From Syntrophobacteraceae bacterium (GTDB taxonomy: Bacteria; Desulfobacterota; Syntrophobacteria; Syntrophobacterales; Syntrophobacteraceae), in the NCBI GenBank assembly GCA_031292195.1, contig JARLHP010000026.1:17198-81197 (forward strand): a DNA stretch of 64,000 nt, given 5' to 3'. A program made the translations under genes and the position numbers. Under the pieces are notes generated by a model. That model saw only the letters and a program-made list of their open reading frames with translations. It was not told where the DNA came from and did not search any database. Of the stretch, positions 19,729-28,552 are shown one piece after another. How positions within the stretch are numbered: the first letter of the stretch is position 1; each line of letters starts with the position of its first letter.

Positions 19729-20538
19729 TCACATGAGAAGTAAAAAGCTCCACCTGACCTCCAGTAAGAAATAGGCGAGCGCGTAGCCTAATGCTATCGC
19801 CAGTGTAAATGTTGCTCCTCCTTCAATGAAAGCAGCCTGCCTGCGATGATTCATTGATAATACTCTCGCTCCTATAGGCAGAATGGCCAGGAACATCACA
19901 AATTCGCCCAAGGGAATGTACAGGGCATAAGAATCTCCAAGCATGACCCTGGCTTCTTCATACCTCCACAAGTTCGCTCTGCAGGCCAGGTATTCGTAGA
20001 ATCCCACCGTTACCGAGGCTGCCAGGCCGGTCAGGAGTGAGGCGATGATCGCCGCTTGCTTCGTGGTCATGGATGCTCTGAGCCATCGGAACAACCGCAT
20101 CGCCGGATAGCCAAGCTCCGCGATGGCGCAGGCCCAGGCCACAGGCATCCACAGCGGCGAGGCAAGAAGAACGACATCGTTGCCGGTAAGGTAAACCAGA
20201 CGACCGTTGGAAATCCAGTGGATGAGTCCCCAATCCACGAGAATCTCAAAAATGCCCGCCACGAGTCCAAGATTGAAGAGATCGGATAAAATCTCACCAC
20301 CGCAACCCTCCAGAATTACCCCCGCCCTGAAGTAGAGGATCGCGCGAATGCCAAGTCCGATGTATGCCAAGAATTTCCCCGTCGGAGAGAAGGCAAAAAG
20401 ATAGGCGGCAAGCAGCGTAAAACCGAGACCGACACTCAGGGCCGCAAGCCAGACACGGTCCGATTTTACCGAAAGCTCACCAAGGCGGCGGAGAAATTCC
20501 GGGTCTTCGAGTCCGCCATTGTGCTGGTAATGCAACAT
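19729..20538 (-). CDS. Uncharacterised integral membrane protein
   Basis: A 269-residue protein with a short hydrophilic N-terminus (MLHYQHNGGLEDPEFLRR) and about seven predicted transmembrane helices, among them VWLAALSVGLGFTLLAAYLF, LYIPLGEFVMFLAILPIG and LAIALGYALAYFLLEV. No catalytic motif was recognised. The ATG at 20538 follows GAAGG at useful spacing; the frame opens further to 20601 but without a ribosome-binding site. It is monocistronic between nifA and a repeat-rich region. Topology is well supported; function is not. Confidence 0.7.
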   Translation of the reverse strand: MLHYQHNGGLEDPEFLRRLGELSVKSDRVWLAALSVGLGFTLLAAYLFAFSPTGKFLAYIGLGIRAILYFRAGVILEGCGGEILSDLFNLGLVAGIFEILVDWGLIHWISNGRLVYLTGNDVVLLASPLWMPVAWACAIAELGYPAMRLFRWLRASMTTKQAAIIASLLTGLAASVTVGFYEYLACRANLWRYEEARVMLGDSYALYIPLGEFVMFLAILPIGARVLSMNHRRQAAFIEGGATFTLAIALGYALAYFLLEVRWSFLLLM

Positions 20539-20601
20539 AGTCAAGCCTTCGTTATTTGTATTTTCGGACTCTGGGTATGACGCCTTACAGTGTATCTCCA
20601 T

Positions 20602-21479
20602 CTCGGCCCGGGATGGAAGCGGAACTGTCCAGTCTGCGATGGTGGTTCCTGTTCAAATACCGGAATCTTGCACGAGTCTTTTTCACCATCCTCGGTCCAA
20701 GACGACATTGGGCGCACATATATGATCCCAAGGTGGACAGTACTCTGTAAAAGAGCGTTATGTTGGGACCCAAACCCGGGTCCCTATGGCTGATCCCCGT
20801 CCGGAACCCTGGCGGGGATGCTCCTTCGGGATTACTCCCCGGCAACACCCAGTGCAAGTATACCAGACGCCGGCCGAGGAACGCCCCCTAGAGAAGACCC
20901 TAATGTGAATATCCTCCCGTCATCGGTGGCGTAGCGCCTGCCGAAAGCAATTACTCGGGTGGGCAGTCGCTGATAGCTGATTATGAGTTTAGGATGACCG
21001 AGTGGTTGGAACAATTTGCAACCGAGGATGGGCACCTATCGCGGCTGGAAGCCTGCACCTCAGCCCTACACGGACCGACCGTACCAGGTCTCGCTCTGCG
21101 TGAGATAAAAAGCGATGTTCGGTTACTAAGACCGTCATTAATTACCGAACATATACCGTGCCCATTAATCATTGGTGGGCAACGCTCCCGCTTTTGCCCA
21201 CCCTACTCGGAATGTTCGGTTATTTATGCATTTCTTAGTAATTGATGAAATTAGGGATAAGACTATTGACGATGATATTTACTGCACATTAGTACGAGTT
21301 CAAAATAATTTAGTTAATATACGCCGCAGATGCCGTCGATAGCCATTTCTTCGATCTTGATATCTTCTACTGCAAAAACAGCATCTTCCTGGTTTATAGT
21401 GACCCTGCTACTGCCCTAAACAAAAAGGCATCAGCAAGGAGAGCCCGCATAAGTTCATGGTCCAAAGACGAACTGCGCG
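20602..21479. other. Intergenic stretch with short hairpins, no gene recognised
   Basis: Contains a GGGACCCAAACCCGGGTCCC self-complementary stretch near 20765 and a GTGGGCA ... TGCCCAC hairpin at about 21174-21203. Short open frames (for example 20994-21245) have no recognisable domain. Possibly debris of older insertions. Confidence 0.5.
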
Positions 21480-21660
21480 AGAGGGAAAACCTGGTGGAGC
21501 GACTGGTGATAATGGCGGACGGAAGACGAAATCTGCACGGGCGTTCTGCAATCTGGGCAGGGTTACTCCCAGTTTTTTTGCGCTTGCGTCTTGTTCCAGC
21601 CATTCTGTTCGAGTTCGGTCAGGATTTCTCTGCACTCTATTTCTTCGATGCGCTGACGCC
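21480..21660. pseudogene. Rearranged nifA 3'-end remnant
   Basis: On the plus strand, 21485-21545 closely matches the nifA segment encoding [13 protein letters not shown] and EICTG (19170-19230). The next 100 bases match the following nifA segment, but on the minus strand: read in reverse, 21655-21550 encode RIEEIECREILTELEQNGWN and a KKLGVTL helix-turn-helix remainder, against [20 protein letters not shown] in nifA. The two halves are thus in opposite orientation, and frameshifts are present. It cannot encode a working protein. Confidence 0.75.
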
Positions 21661-21667
21661 CTCTATC

Positions 21668-21750
21668 CCCGGGGGATCCGGATCGCGGGGCGGCTGTGCC
21701 GCACACGATGAAGCCCGCGACCGGAAAACCGGCGCCGATGGCGCAAAAAC
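21668..21750 (+). repeat. Dispersed repeat family 3, copy B
   Basis: GGATCGCGGGGCGGCTGTG, GCCGCACACGATGAAGCCCG and ACCGGAAAACCGGCGCC, closely related to 17532-17615. It borders the nifA remnant. Confidence 0.7.
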
Positions 21751-21818
21751 TGGTCCGACATTGGGGATAGACCCCGGGAGGACGGATAGGCAAAACTCCT
21801 CGCGGAGAGCGGGGAATA

Positions 21819-22025
21819 TCAGTCTTTTTCGATACTTACTTCGGTGGCTTTTACGACCGCATAGACGTCGTCCCCGGCCTTGAGGTTCAGCCGCCGGACA
21901 CTGTTCGTGGTGATCACGGAGGTAACCGTTCCCGCAGGGGTTTCAACTTCTATTTCAGAAACCACATCGCCTTGCAAGATAGTCTTAATTTTACCTTTCA
22001 AGTGATTCCGAATGCTTGTTTGCAT
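21819..22025 (-). CDS. mop: Molbindin-like molybdate-binding protein (Mop/TOBE domain)
   Basis: A 68-residue single Mop domain (SIRNHLKGKIKTI start, TSVITTNSVRRLNLKAGD, then VYAVVKATEVSIEKD), the size and pattern of molbindins that oligomerise and store molybdate or tungstate in the cytoplasm. The ATG at 22025 follows AGGAGG. The frame remains open to 22142, but that region is the promoter. Closeness to a Mo-nitrogenase cluster suggests buffering of molybdate for FeMo-cofactor or for other Mo/W enzymes. Confidence 0.87.
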   Translation of the reverse strand: MQTSIRNHLKGKIKTILQGDVVSEIEVETPAGTVTSVITTNSVRRLNLKAGDDVYAVVKATEVSIEKD

Positions 22026-22071
22026 GTTTCGCCTCCTGTCAGTTGAAGAAATAATATAGGGTAGGCCTAAA

Positions 22072-22100
22072 TATGTAACCATTCCCTGAGATATTGTCAA
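22072..22100 (-). promoter_or_regulatory. Sigma-70-type promoter of mop
   Basis: On the minus strand, TTGACA (22100-22095), a 17-base spacer and TACATA (22077-22072). A 13-bp palindrome GTCTATTATAGAC at 22121-22133 lies upstream of the -35 and could be an operator. No molybdenum-cofactor riboswitch was recognised. Confidence 0.6.
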
Positions 22101-22320
22101 GGCATGCGGGTTGGTGTTGGGTCTATTATAGACATTAAACATATTTATCGTTTGTACTTATCAAGTAATACGCTTGGAGCGTAAATTGAGAGTTGGCAGG
22201 GGAGCCAATCCGGTTCAAGATGCGTGAGGGCGATGGGTTCCACTGCGTATCACCCATCCTACTTCCCTTTGGATCGAGTCAACCGTTGCAACCCATATAG
22301 GAAACCATGGCAGAAGAGAT

Positions 22321-22402
22321 TTTTGGGCCATCGGCGCCGGCGCTCCGGTCGCGGGCTTCGTCGGGTGCGGCATAGCCGCCGTGCGACCCGGATCCCGGGG
22401 GG
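22321..22402 (-). repeat. Dispersed repeat family 3, copy C (inverted)
   Basis: Reads GGCGCCGGCGCTCCGGTCGC, GGGTGCGGCATAGCCGCC and CGACCCGGATCCCGGGG on the plus strand, the inverse of the copies at 17532 and 21668. Confidence 0.65.
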
Positions 22403-22619
22403 CCAATGTTGTTAGGTTGAGAAGCCCCGAGTTTTTCCCGCCTGTTTGAACACCATTTGTTTGGAGGCCTCTTTGTGACTCTTGGCTGAAAAGGGTGGCG
22501 AGATTTGGGCCTGTAGTCCCTCCCGCGTGAGATGGCATTTTAGATATCGGTGAATATTTTTATTGCTTTTTGCGGATCATCCGGTGCGAGTATGGCCGCG
22601 TTGGGTGGGATTCAATATG

Positions 22620-22980
22620 ATCAGAGATATCTTGATTGATGGTTATGATCCGCGACCCCGTAAGGGGTCTCTGATCTGCGACCCCTCACGGGGTCGTCGT
22701 CTTCTTTTTCGTTCCTTTCCGGGGGTATCGGCCCTACGGCCTCAACCCCCGGCTAATGGCTTTGATCCCTGCGGGATCACGATCGTCGCAAAAAAAATGA
22801 ACAGCACAGTTGAGCCGATTAACTCAACCTCCCATGGGCTGACGCCCACAAAGAAAGATGAAAAACCGGGTCCTTGGCCCACTGAACTTTTCAGACAAAC
22901 AACATTTCGGGGGGGCGGGAGGGGCTCATGTCCCCCCCAAGCCCCCGCTCTTTTGCCCTTCGGCTTGTCAGTGACTCACG
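22620..22980. repeat. Cluster of short hairpins and family 5 copy B
   Basis: Several short inverted repeats follow one another: GACCCCGTAAGGGGTC, GACCCCTCACGGGGTC, CCGGGGGTATCGG with its partner ACCCCCGG, and GATCCCTGCGGGATC. At 22905-22966 an inverted copy of repeat family 5 (GGGGCTCATGTCCCCCCC, then CCCCGCTCTTTTG) occurs. On the minus strand the order is family 5 then family 3, as at 17483-17615, but about 500 bases separate them here. No gene is visible in 22150-22980. Confidence 0.6.
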
Positions 22981-23913
22981 TCATGCCGCGAGGCTGATCT
23001 CGATTTTTTCCACCCCTTTTACGTATCTCGACCCGGTAAAGTAATCCCGGGAGGAGATGAGATCGGGCCTTCCATGCCCCGCGCACAATGGTTTGCCGTT
23101 CTTTTCGATCAGGAGCATGACGCCCTCGCCTATGGGGGAATTGAATATCTCCTGCCAGGAAAAAACCACCCTGTACCCGTCTCCGGCCGTTACAGTCACG
23201 AACATCCTCTTCGGTAATAACCTCTGCCCGCCTGATCCCGTCTTCCAGAACCACTCCGCGGCAATGGGCGATGCGGCCCTTCGGATCTCCGCTGCCGCAG
23301 ATTATCTGAAGGTCCCTGACATCCTCCACTTCCATGGCGCATAACTCGCTGGTGTGAAGGATGAGGGGGCGCTTTACCCTTCCGGTTACCGTGACTTCAT
23401 TGCCCACCGTTGGAGCTTGTGTATTCTGTGCGACTTGCCCGGAAGATCCCGCGCACAAAGCTCTACCCCCACCCTTTGAAGCCGCAGCAGGTCGTTTTCG
23501 GGGACCATCGCCATGGCGGCGACTTTTGCCGGCTTTCCTTCCATCCGCGGAAAGCAGCTCTTCGCAAAGCTCCCCACTTTTTCGTTGAAGTCCGCCCGCG
23601 CACTCACCCGCACACAATTGGACGAGCGAGTCTCGATAAACGTGGCGGCCGGCTTGCCGTAATCCATCATTTTGATGCTGCGTTTTCCAGGCGTGCGCCC
23701 GGTTACGGCAATTATGCCGTCCACCGGACACCGATCGGTTTCCACAAATATGACCAAATCCTTTCCCGCGGGGCCTTTGGAATCTTCAATGCCCAGTTCC
23801 CTCAGAGCGGCCAGGGCCATTCTCACACCGAGCACCAGCCCTTCACACAAATGTCCATGAAACTTCTCGGCTCCATCCACCATGACTTGTAAATTTCCAT
23901 CCGCCCAATACAT
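22981..23913 (-). pseudogene. FmdE-family protein with frame-broken sulfite-oxidase-like tail
   Basis: The first part (23913-23386, 175 residues) is an intact FmdE-type domain: FHGHLCEGLVLG metal-site motif, ETDRCPVDGI and GRTPGKRSIKMMDYGKPA. The ATG at 23913 follows GGGGAGA. Coding similarity then continues in another frame from about 23410 (VTVTGRVKRPLILHTSEL, ICGSGDPKGRIAHCRGV), which resembles a molybdopterin sulfite-oxidase-like fold, and returns to the first frame at about 23205 (FVTVTAGDGYRVVFSWQEI) to a stop at 22981. The middle part has no start codon of its own nearby. Either one fused gene carries two frameshifts (mutation or sequence errors), or FmdE is real and the tail is dead. 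Confidence 0.6.
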
Positions 23914-24275
23914 CGCAGTCTCCCCGGTTGATTGTGGAATTCCATGTTGCGACGGATTTGCAAAAGGGGTACCAATGGCTTATATACACTACATAACGTA
24001 TGGATTAAGCGATGCGGGTAGAGCGCTTGACAGCGCAAAAGATATTTTTCCTACATTTTTGAATTACAACCTTACACTTTTGAAGAGGGCTTCCTTGTCG
24101 TGCGTTTGGAATAAATGGGGAGGCTTCCTGCTCGAACAGGTCCTGGCGGGTTTTTTCATATCACTTCGGGCATGGCAAACCTGGCGCTTTCGACTCACAT
24201 TCCGCTGGAATCGGTTTTGCAATTGAGATCATTTACCGTGATTTTGGAGCGCGTTAAATCGAGGAGAGGAAAAAA
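23914..24275. other. Divergent intergenic region, no gene recognised
   Basis: Lies between the divergently transcribed FmdE-like gene and the solute-binding-protein operon. It must hold both promoters. A TTGACA hexamer occurs at about 24028 without a clear -10 at the right distance. A GAGGAGAGG ribosome-binding site precedes the ATG at 24276. Confidence 0.45.
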
Positions 24276-25376
24276 GTGAATATTCAGTTGCAAACACTGA
24301 TCCGTTCCATAACTGAGATGGCTGAGGAAAAGGAGGGCTTGGCGGGGCCCGAAAAACTCGATCTTCTGCTTTACGCCCCCTGCCCCGTGAAACTGGTTAT
24401 GAAAGAGCGGATCGAGCGCATCGTTCATTCGCACCGGGAAAGAAACGTGGAGCTTAGCGTCCACATTCCGATGGGATGCACCTCGGTCGACCCCTACGAT
24501 CCGGTCTACCTGGCAAAAGACGCGGGAGAACTGCCGGCAATCATCGGTTCCATTGGGTTTGGCGACTTTTGGAAGAAGGAATTCGTCAATCGATTCGTTC
24601 GCGAAGGAGTGTTCGAAGCGGTTCTTGCTCCCCGAGTCAACCCCATGTTCGAAAAGGCCGGTCTGATCGACCCCCGGGGTTGTTACACCATCTACGGAGT
24701 CACCCCCTATATTTTCCTGGTGGACACCAGAAAGTTGGGCGGTCGGGCCATTCCACGAACCTGGGAAGATCTTCTGGACGTAAAATACAGAAACGAGATC
24801 GTGATGTGCGGGGACGGCGATGACATGGCCGACGCCGTCATCCTGAACATGTATAAGGACCGGGGATTGGATGGATTGAAACAGCTTGCCGGCAACGTGA
24901 AGAGCATAATGCACTCCTCGCAGATGGCCAAAATCGCGGGAACAGATGACCCCGAGGCGGCGGCTGTTTTCGTCATCCCCTGCTTTTTTGCCGAAAGCAC
25001 CAAAAGGGCGGACCATGTGCGGGCGGTGTGGCCCGAGGATGGGGCGGCGGCAAGCCCGCTCTATTTTCTGGCCAAAAAGAGCGATCTGGAGCGGTTAAGG
25101 GAGCTGATAGCGTTTTTTACCGAGGGCTTTCAAACCATCGAGAGCGCATCCTGGTTCATCCCTCTGGGGGCAACCGAGATGCCCGGCTTGCCGGTGAACG
25201 CGGCCATAAAGTGGATCGGATGGAATTTTATCGAAGAAAACGACGTCAACGGCCTGCGCGATGAGCTGAACCTGGTTTTTCGGGCAGCTCTGCCAGGAAG
25301 CGGGGAGCGAGGAAGGGGATGCGGGGAGCAGGGCAAGGGGCGGGGTGTTTTGACGGGTCGCGAGGGGCTGCGATGA
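24276..25376 (+). CDS. Signal-less solute-binding-protein-like protein
   Basis: A 366-residue protein of the periplasmic-binding-protein type II fold (residues about 28-330), with LYAPCPVKLVMKERIE, the hinge-region TIYGVTPYIFLVDTRKL and an aromatic end (SASWFIPLGATEMPG). It has no signal peptide or lipobox: the N-terminus MNIQLQTLIRSITEMAEEK is hydrophilic, so the protein should be cytoplasmic. A conserved-looking Cys in APCPVK could bind metal. The last 30 residues (GSGERGRGCGEQGKGRG) are encoded by a GGGGAGCAGGG-type low-complexity repeat that has invaded the 3' end. The stop overlaps the next start (ATGA). Confidence 0.7.
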   Translation: MNIQLQTLIRSITEMAEEKEGLAGPEKLDLLLYAPCPVKLVMKERIERIVHSHRERNVELSVHIPMGCTSVDPYDPVYLAKDAGELPAIIGSIGFGDFWKKEFVNRFVREGVFEAVLAPRVNPMFEKAGLIDPRGCYTIYGVTPYIFLVDTRKLGGRAIPRTWEDLLDVKYRNEIVMCGDGDDMADAVILNMYKDRGLDGLKQLAGNVKSIMHSSQMAKIAGTDDPEAAAVFVIPCFFAESTKRADHVRAVWPEDGAAASPLYFLAKKSDLERLRELIAFFTEGFQTIESASWFIPLGATEMPGLPVNAAIKWIGWNFIEENDVNGLRDELNLVFRAALPGSGERGRGCGEQGKGRGVLTGREGLR

Positions 25377-26074
25377 GGCTGATCACGGTGGCCGGACCGC
25401 CCTCCTGCGGAAAGACCTCCCTTATCATCAAGACATGCACCCATCTCATGGCTGGAGGCTTATCCTGCGCGGTGGTCAAGTTCGACTGCCTTCAGAGTCA
25501 GGACGACGTGGCCTACACGGCGGCAAACATCCCGGTCTCGGTTGTGCTTTCAGGCGGCCTGTGCCCCGACCATTATTTTGCCACCAACCTGGAGGAGGCA
25601 TTCGCCTGGGCTTCGGGAGCGCAGTGCTGCATCATAGAAACGGCCGGACTCTGCAATCGCTGCTCGCCTCATATCAAAGGCCTGATGGCCGTCTGCGTCA
25701 TCGACAACCTCATGGGAATCGAGGCCCCCAAAAAAATCGGGCCGATGCTCCAGATGGCCGACCTTATCGCCGTCACCAAAGGAGATCTCGTATCCCAGGC
25801 CGAAAGGGAGGTATATCGACACCGCATCCGCCAGATGAACCGGCGGGCAGTCATAAGGCAGGTGAACGGCCTGACCGGACAGGGTTGCAGGGATCTTGCC
25901 GCTATCATGGCGGAAGCTCCCTCCGTGGAATCGGTCACAGATATGAAACTGAGGTTTTCCATGCCTGCGGCTATTTGCTCCTATTGTCTGAGCGAGAGGC
26001 GAATCGGTGCAAAATACCAAAAAGGCAACGTGAAGAAGGCCTCTTTCGGGAAAACGGTATGCAACACGATCTAA
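25373..26074 (+). CDS. CobW/HypB/UreG-like GTP-binding protein
   Basis: A 233-residue P-loop protein: Walker A GPPSCGKT at residues 8-15, a Walker-B-like IIETAGLCNRCSPH, and a G4-like AVTKGDLV. The G3GTPase class (HypB, UreG, CobW) inserts metals into enzymes. Cysteine pairs in LCNRC and the late CSYCLSERRIG could bind a metal. The ATG at 25373 overlaps the stop of the previous gene by 4 bases; its own stop lies 16 bases inside the next gene. Metal insertion is inferred from fold and context. Confidence 0.75.
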   Translation: MRLITVAGPPSCGKTSLIIKTCTHLMAGGLSCAVVKFDCLQSQDDVAYTAANIPVSVVLSGGLCPDHYFATNLEEAFAWASGAQCCIIETAGLCNRCSPHIKGLMAVCVIDNLMGIEAPKKIGPMLQMADLIAVTKGDLVSQAEREVYRHRIRQMNRRAVIRQVNGLTGQGCRDLAAIMAEAPSVESVTDMKLRFSMPAAICSYCLSERRIGAKYQKGNVKKASFGKTVCNTI

Positions 26075-26850
26075 CCCTGCTAACGAGTCTGACTGTTACA
26101 GCGGGCCGCGACAAATCGGGAACAGAGGAAGCCGAAGACGTAGTCTTCCGGCCGGGGGAAATCTCGGCGCTTCTTGGACCCACAGGATCGGGCAAGAGCC
26201 GGTTTCTATCGGATATCGAATCCATGGCCAACGGGGATACGCCAACCGGGCGCAAACTCCTGCTAAACGGAGTGGAGCCCGATTCCGACGAGCGCTTTAG
26301 TCTCCAGGGAACGCTGGTAGCCCAGCTTTCGCAGAACATGAACTTCGTTTTGGACATGAGGGTTGGGGACTTCATTTTTACCCATGCGGAAAGCCGTGGA
26401 GTTTCCGATGCACGGGAGGCCGCATTGCGGGTGATGGAGGAGGCGAATCGGCTGGCGGGCGAGCCCTTCCACCCGGAAAATCACCTGGCCCAGCTTTCGG
26501 GCGGGCAGTCCCGGGCCTTGATGATTGCCGACACGGCGCTTCTTAGCTGGTCCCCGGTCATTTTGATAGACGAAATCGAAAACGCGGGCGTGGACAAGCG
26601 CAGGGCTCTGGAGTTGCTGGTGAAAAGCGACAAGATCATCGTGATCGCCACGCACGATCCCGTGCTGGCCCTGTCGGCGGATCGAAGGCTTGTCTTCCAG
26701 AATGGAGGGGTGAAGGGGAGTTTCCAGCGAACCGGCCGGGAAGAAGAACTCCTGGGTGAGCTTCTGGAGATGGAACTGAAATTTTCCCGCGTCCGTGAGG
26801 CCTTGCGCAGCGGCGTGGCGCCCGTTTTGGAACCAGTCCACCCGGGGTGA
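26059..26850 (+). CDS. ABC-type ATPase without an encoded permease
   Basis: A 263-residue ABC ATPase: Walker A GPTGSGKS near residue 41, signature LSGGQ, Walker B VILIDE and switch ATHD. It starts within the end of the GTPase gene and is clearly co-translated with it. No membrane protein lies on either side; the next gene is a convergent aldehyde dehydrogenase. Combined with a signal-less binding protein and a GTPase, this suggests a soluble machine rather than a transporter, though a permease could be encoded elsewhere. Confidence 0.78.
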   Translation: MQHDLTLLTSLTVTAGRDKSGTEEAEDVVFRPGEISALLGPTGSGKSRFLSDIESMANGDTPTGRKLLLNGVEPDSDERFSLQGTLVAQLSQNMNFVLDMRVGDFIFTHAESRGVSDAREAALRVMEEANRLAGEPFHPENHLAQLSGGQSRALMIADTALLSWSPVILIDEIENAGVDKRRALELLVKSDKIIVIATHDPVLALSADRRLVFQNGGVKGSFQRTGREEELLGELLEMELKFSRVREALRSGVAPVLEPVHPG

Positions 26851-26872
26851 CATCGATTGATCCGGGCACAGG

Positions 26873-26965
26873 ACTAAAAGGCATAGGACGAATAGGACGA
26901 ATAAGACTTATAGGACGAATTAAAAGCAGAGAGTAGCCAACCGTCCAGGGATAGCCCTGGCTGGA
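26873..26965 (+). repeat. Dispersed repeat family 2, copy B
   Basis: AAAAGGCATAGGACG, several GACGAATAGGACGAAT units, ATTAAAAGCAGAGAGTAGCC, and CCAGGGATAGCCCTGG. Compare 7882-7970 and 62480-62565. It fills the space between two convergent genes. Confidence 0.75.
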
Positions 26966-26994
26966 GATTGTGAGGCCATGTGGTACTCCCCCGC

Positions 26995-28530
26995 TTAACC
27001 CTGTTCGCCAAATTCTATCCCCTGGGCCAGGTCCATTCGGCCGGACCAGTTGACAGTGCAGGTCTGGCGGCGCATGTAGGCCTTCCAGGCGTCCGAGCCC
27101 GATTCTCTTCCACCTCCGGTTTGCTTTTCGCCTCCGAAGGCCCCGCCGATCTCGGCCCCCGAGGTGCTGACATTTACATTTGCTATGCCGCAGTCGCTGC
27201 CCCGGGCGCTCAAAAAGAGTTCGGAGTCGCGCAGATCGTTTGTAAAGATGGCGGAAGAAAGGCCCTGTGGAACGTCATTGTGGAATTTAAGGGCCTCTTC
27301 TATGGTTTCATAGCGAATCATGTAGAGTATGGGGGCAAAGGTTTCTTTCTTTACGACGGGGAAGCTGCTTTGCACCTCGCAGATGCAGGGGCGCGCGTAG
27401 GCGCCGGTATCATAGAGGCCTCCGGTCAGAGGCTCGCCTCCATAGAGGATTTTTCCGCCGGATTTTGTGATTTCCGCCAGCGCCTTTTGCATCGTTTCGA
27501 CTGCTTCTTTGTCGATCAGGGGTCCCATCAGGACGCCGTCTTCGAGCGGGTTGCCGATTTTTACCTGCCTGTAGGCGGCAATCAGCCGTTTTTTTAGGAC
27601 ATCGAATATCGAGTTGGAGACGATGAGCCGCCTGATAGTGGTGCACCTTTGCCCCGAGGTCCCCACGGCGCCAAACAGGACGGCCCGCACGACGAGGTCA
27701 AGGTCCGCGCCGGGGGTAACGATGACTCCGTTATTGCCGCCCAGTTCCAGGAGAGGTCTTGCGAGGCGAGAGACCACGACCGAGCCGACGCGTCTTCCCA
27801 TCGGTACGCTGCCTGTGGCCGAGATGAGCGGGAGCCGCTCGTCGGCAGCCAGTTTCTCCCCGATATCCTCTCCAGGGCCGATAACCACGTTTAGAAGACC
27901 GGGAGGAAACCCACAGTCCGCAGCTACCCCGGCCGCCAGTACATTTGCGGCGACGGCGCAAAGGGGGACCTTGCCGGAGGGTTTCCAGACGACGGTATCT
28001 CCGGCGATCAGGGCCAGCATGGCGTTCCAGGCCCACACCGCAACGGGGAAATTGAACGCGGTGATAACGCCCACCGGGCCGAGCGGATGGTATTGCTCGA
28101 AGAGTCGGTGCCCGGGCCTTTCGCTGTGCATGGAAAGTCCATAGAGCATTCGGGACTGGCCGACCGCAAAGTCGCACATATCGATCAGCTCCTGGACTTC
28201 ACCTTCCCCTTCGGCCCGTATTTTTCCCATCTCGATGGAGATTAGGGCGCCAAGCTCTTTTTTTCGCCCGCGAAAGGCTTCCCCGATCCGGCGGACCAGT
28301 TCTCCGCGCTGCGGTGCAGGCACATCGCGCCATCGCAGGAAAGCTTCTCCCGCCGCTTGCACCACCCGGTCATAGGCTGTTGCATCGGCCTGCCTTATCT
28401 TGCACAGAATCTTGCCGTCCACCGGCGAAATGGATTCAATGACACTGCCCAGGCAATCCAGGCGGTTCAGGCCGATCAGGGCGCCCTGCTCCGGTTCGCG
28501 TATGCCCAGCCTTTCTAGAAGAGTATCCAT
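26995..28530 (-). CDS. Aldehyde dehydrogenase, ALDH7 (alpha-aminoadipic semialdehyde dehydrogenase) type
   Basis: A 511-residue NAD(P)-dependent aldehyde dehydrogenase. The catalytic Cys is in GTSGQRCTT, the general-base Glu in LLELGGNN, and the dinucleotide-binding region includes FNFPVAVWAWN and ATGSVPMGRRVG. The C-terminal block NVSTSGAEIGGAFGGEK with SDAWKAYMRRQT is characteristic of the ALDH7/antiquitin family, which oxidises 2-aminoadipate semialdehyde in lysine breakdown. It follows the aminotransferase gene by about 20 bases on the same strand. A lysine or related omega-amino acid degradation route is likely; the substrate itself is inferred. Confidence 0.9.
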   Translation of the reverse strand: MDTLLERLGIREPEQGALIGLNRLDCLGSVIESISPVDGKILCKIRQADATAYDRVVQAAGEAFLRWRDVPAPQRGELVRRIGEAFRGRKKELGALISIEMGKIRAEGEGEVQELIDMCDFAVGQSRMLYGLSMHSERPGHRLFEQYHPLGPVGVITAFNFPVAVWAWNAMLALIAGDTVVWKPSGKVPLCAVAANVLAAGVAADCGFPPGLLNVVIGPGEDIGEKLAADERLPLISATGSVPMGRRVGSVVVSRLARPLLELGGNNGVIVTPGADLDLVVRAVLFGAVGTSGQRCTTIRRLIVSNSIFDVLKKRLIAAYRQVKIGNPLEDGVLMGPLIDKEAVETMQKALAEITKSGGKILYGGEPLTGGLYDTGAYARPCICEVQSSFPVVKKETFAPILYMIRYETIEEALKFHNDVPQGLSSAIFTNDLRDSELFLSARGSDCGIANVNVSTSGAEIGGAFGGEKQTGGGRESGSDAWKAYMRRQTCTVNWSGRMDLAQGIEFGEQG

Positions 28531-28552
28531 GGGTTAGTCCTCTAAATCCTGT

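Noticed and set aside
22026-22150. Molybdenum-cofactor riboswitch upstream of mop
   Set aside because: I see a normal promoter and a short palindrome but no multi-stem conserved leader.
22981-23731. 251-codon frame as an independent gene
   Set aside because: Its first third is the out-of-frame shadow of the FmdE domain; only the middle resembles a protein family, so I treat it as part of a frame-broken locus.
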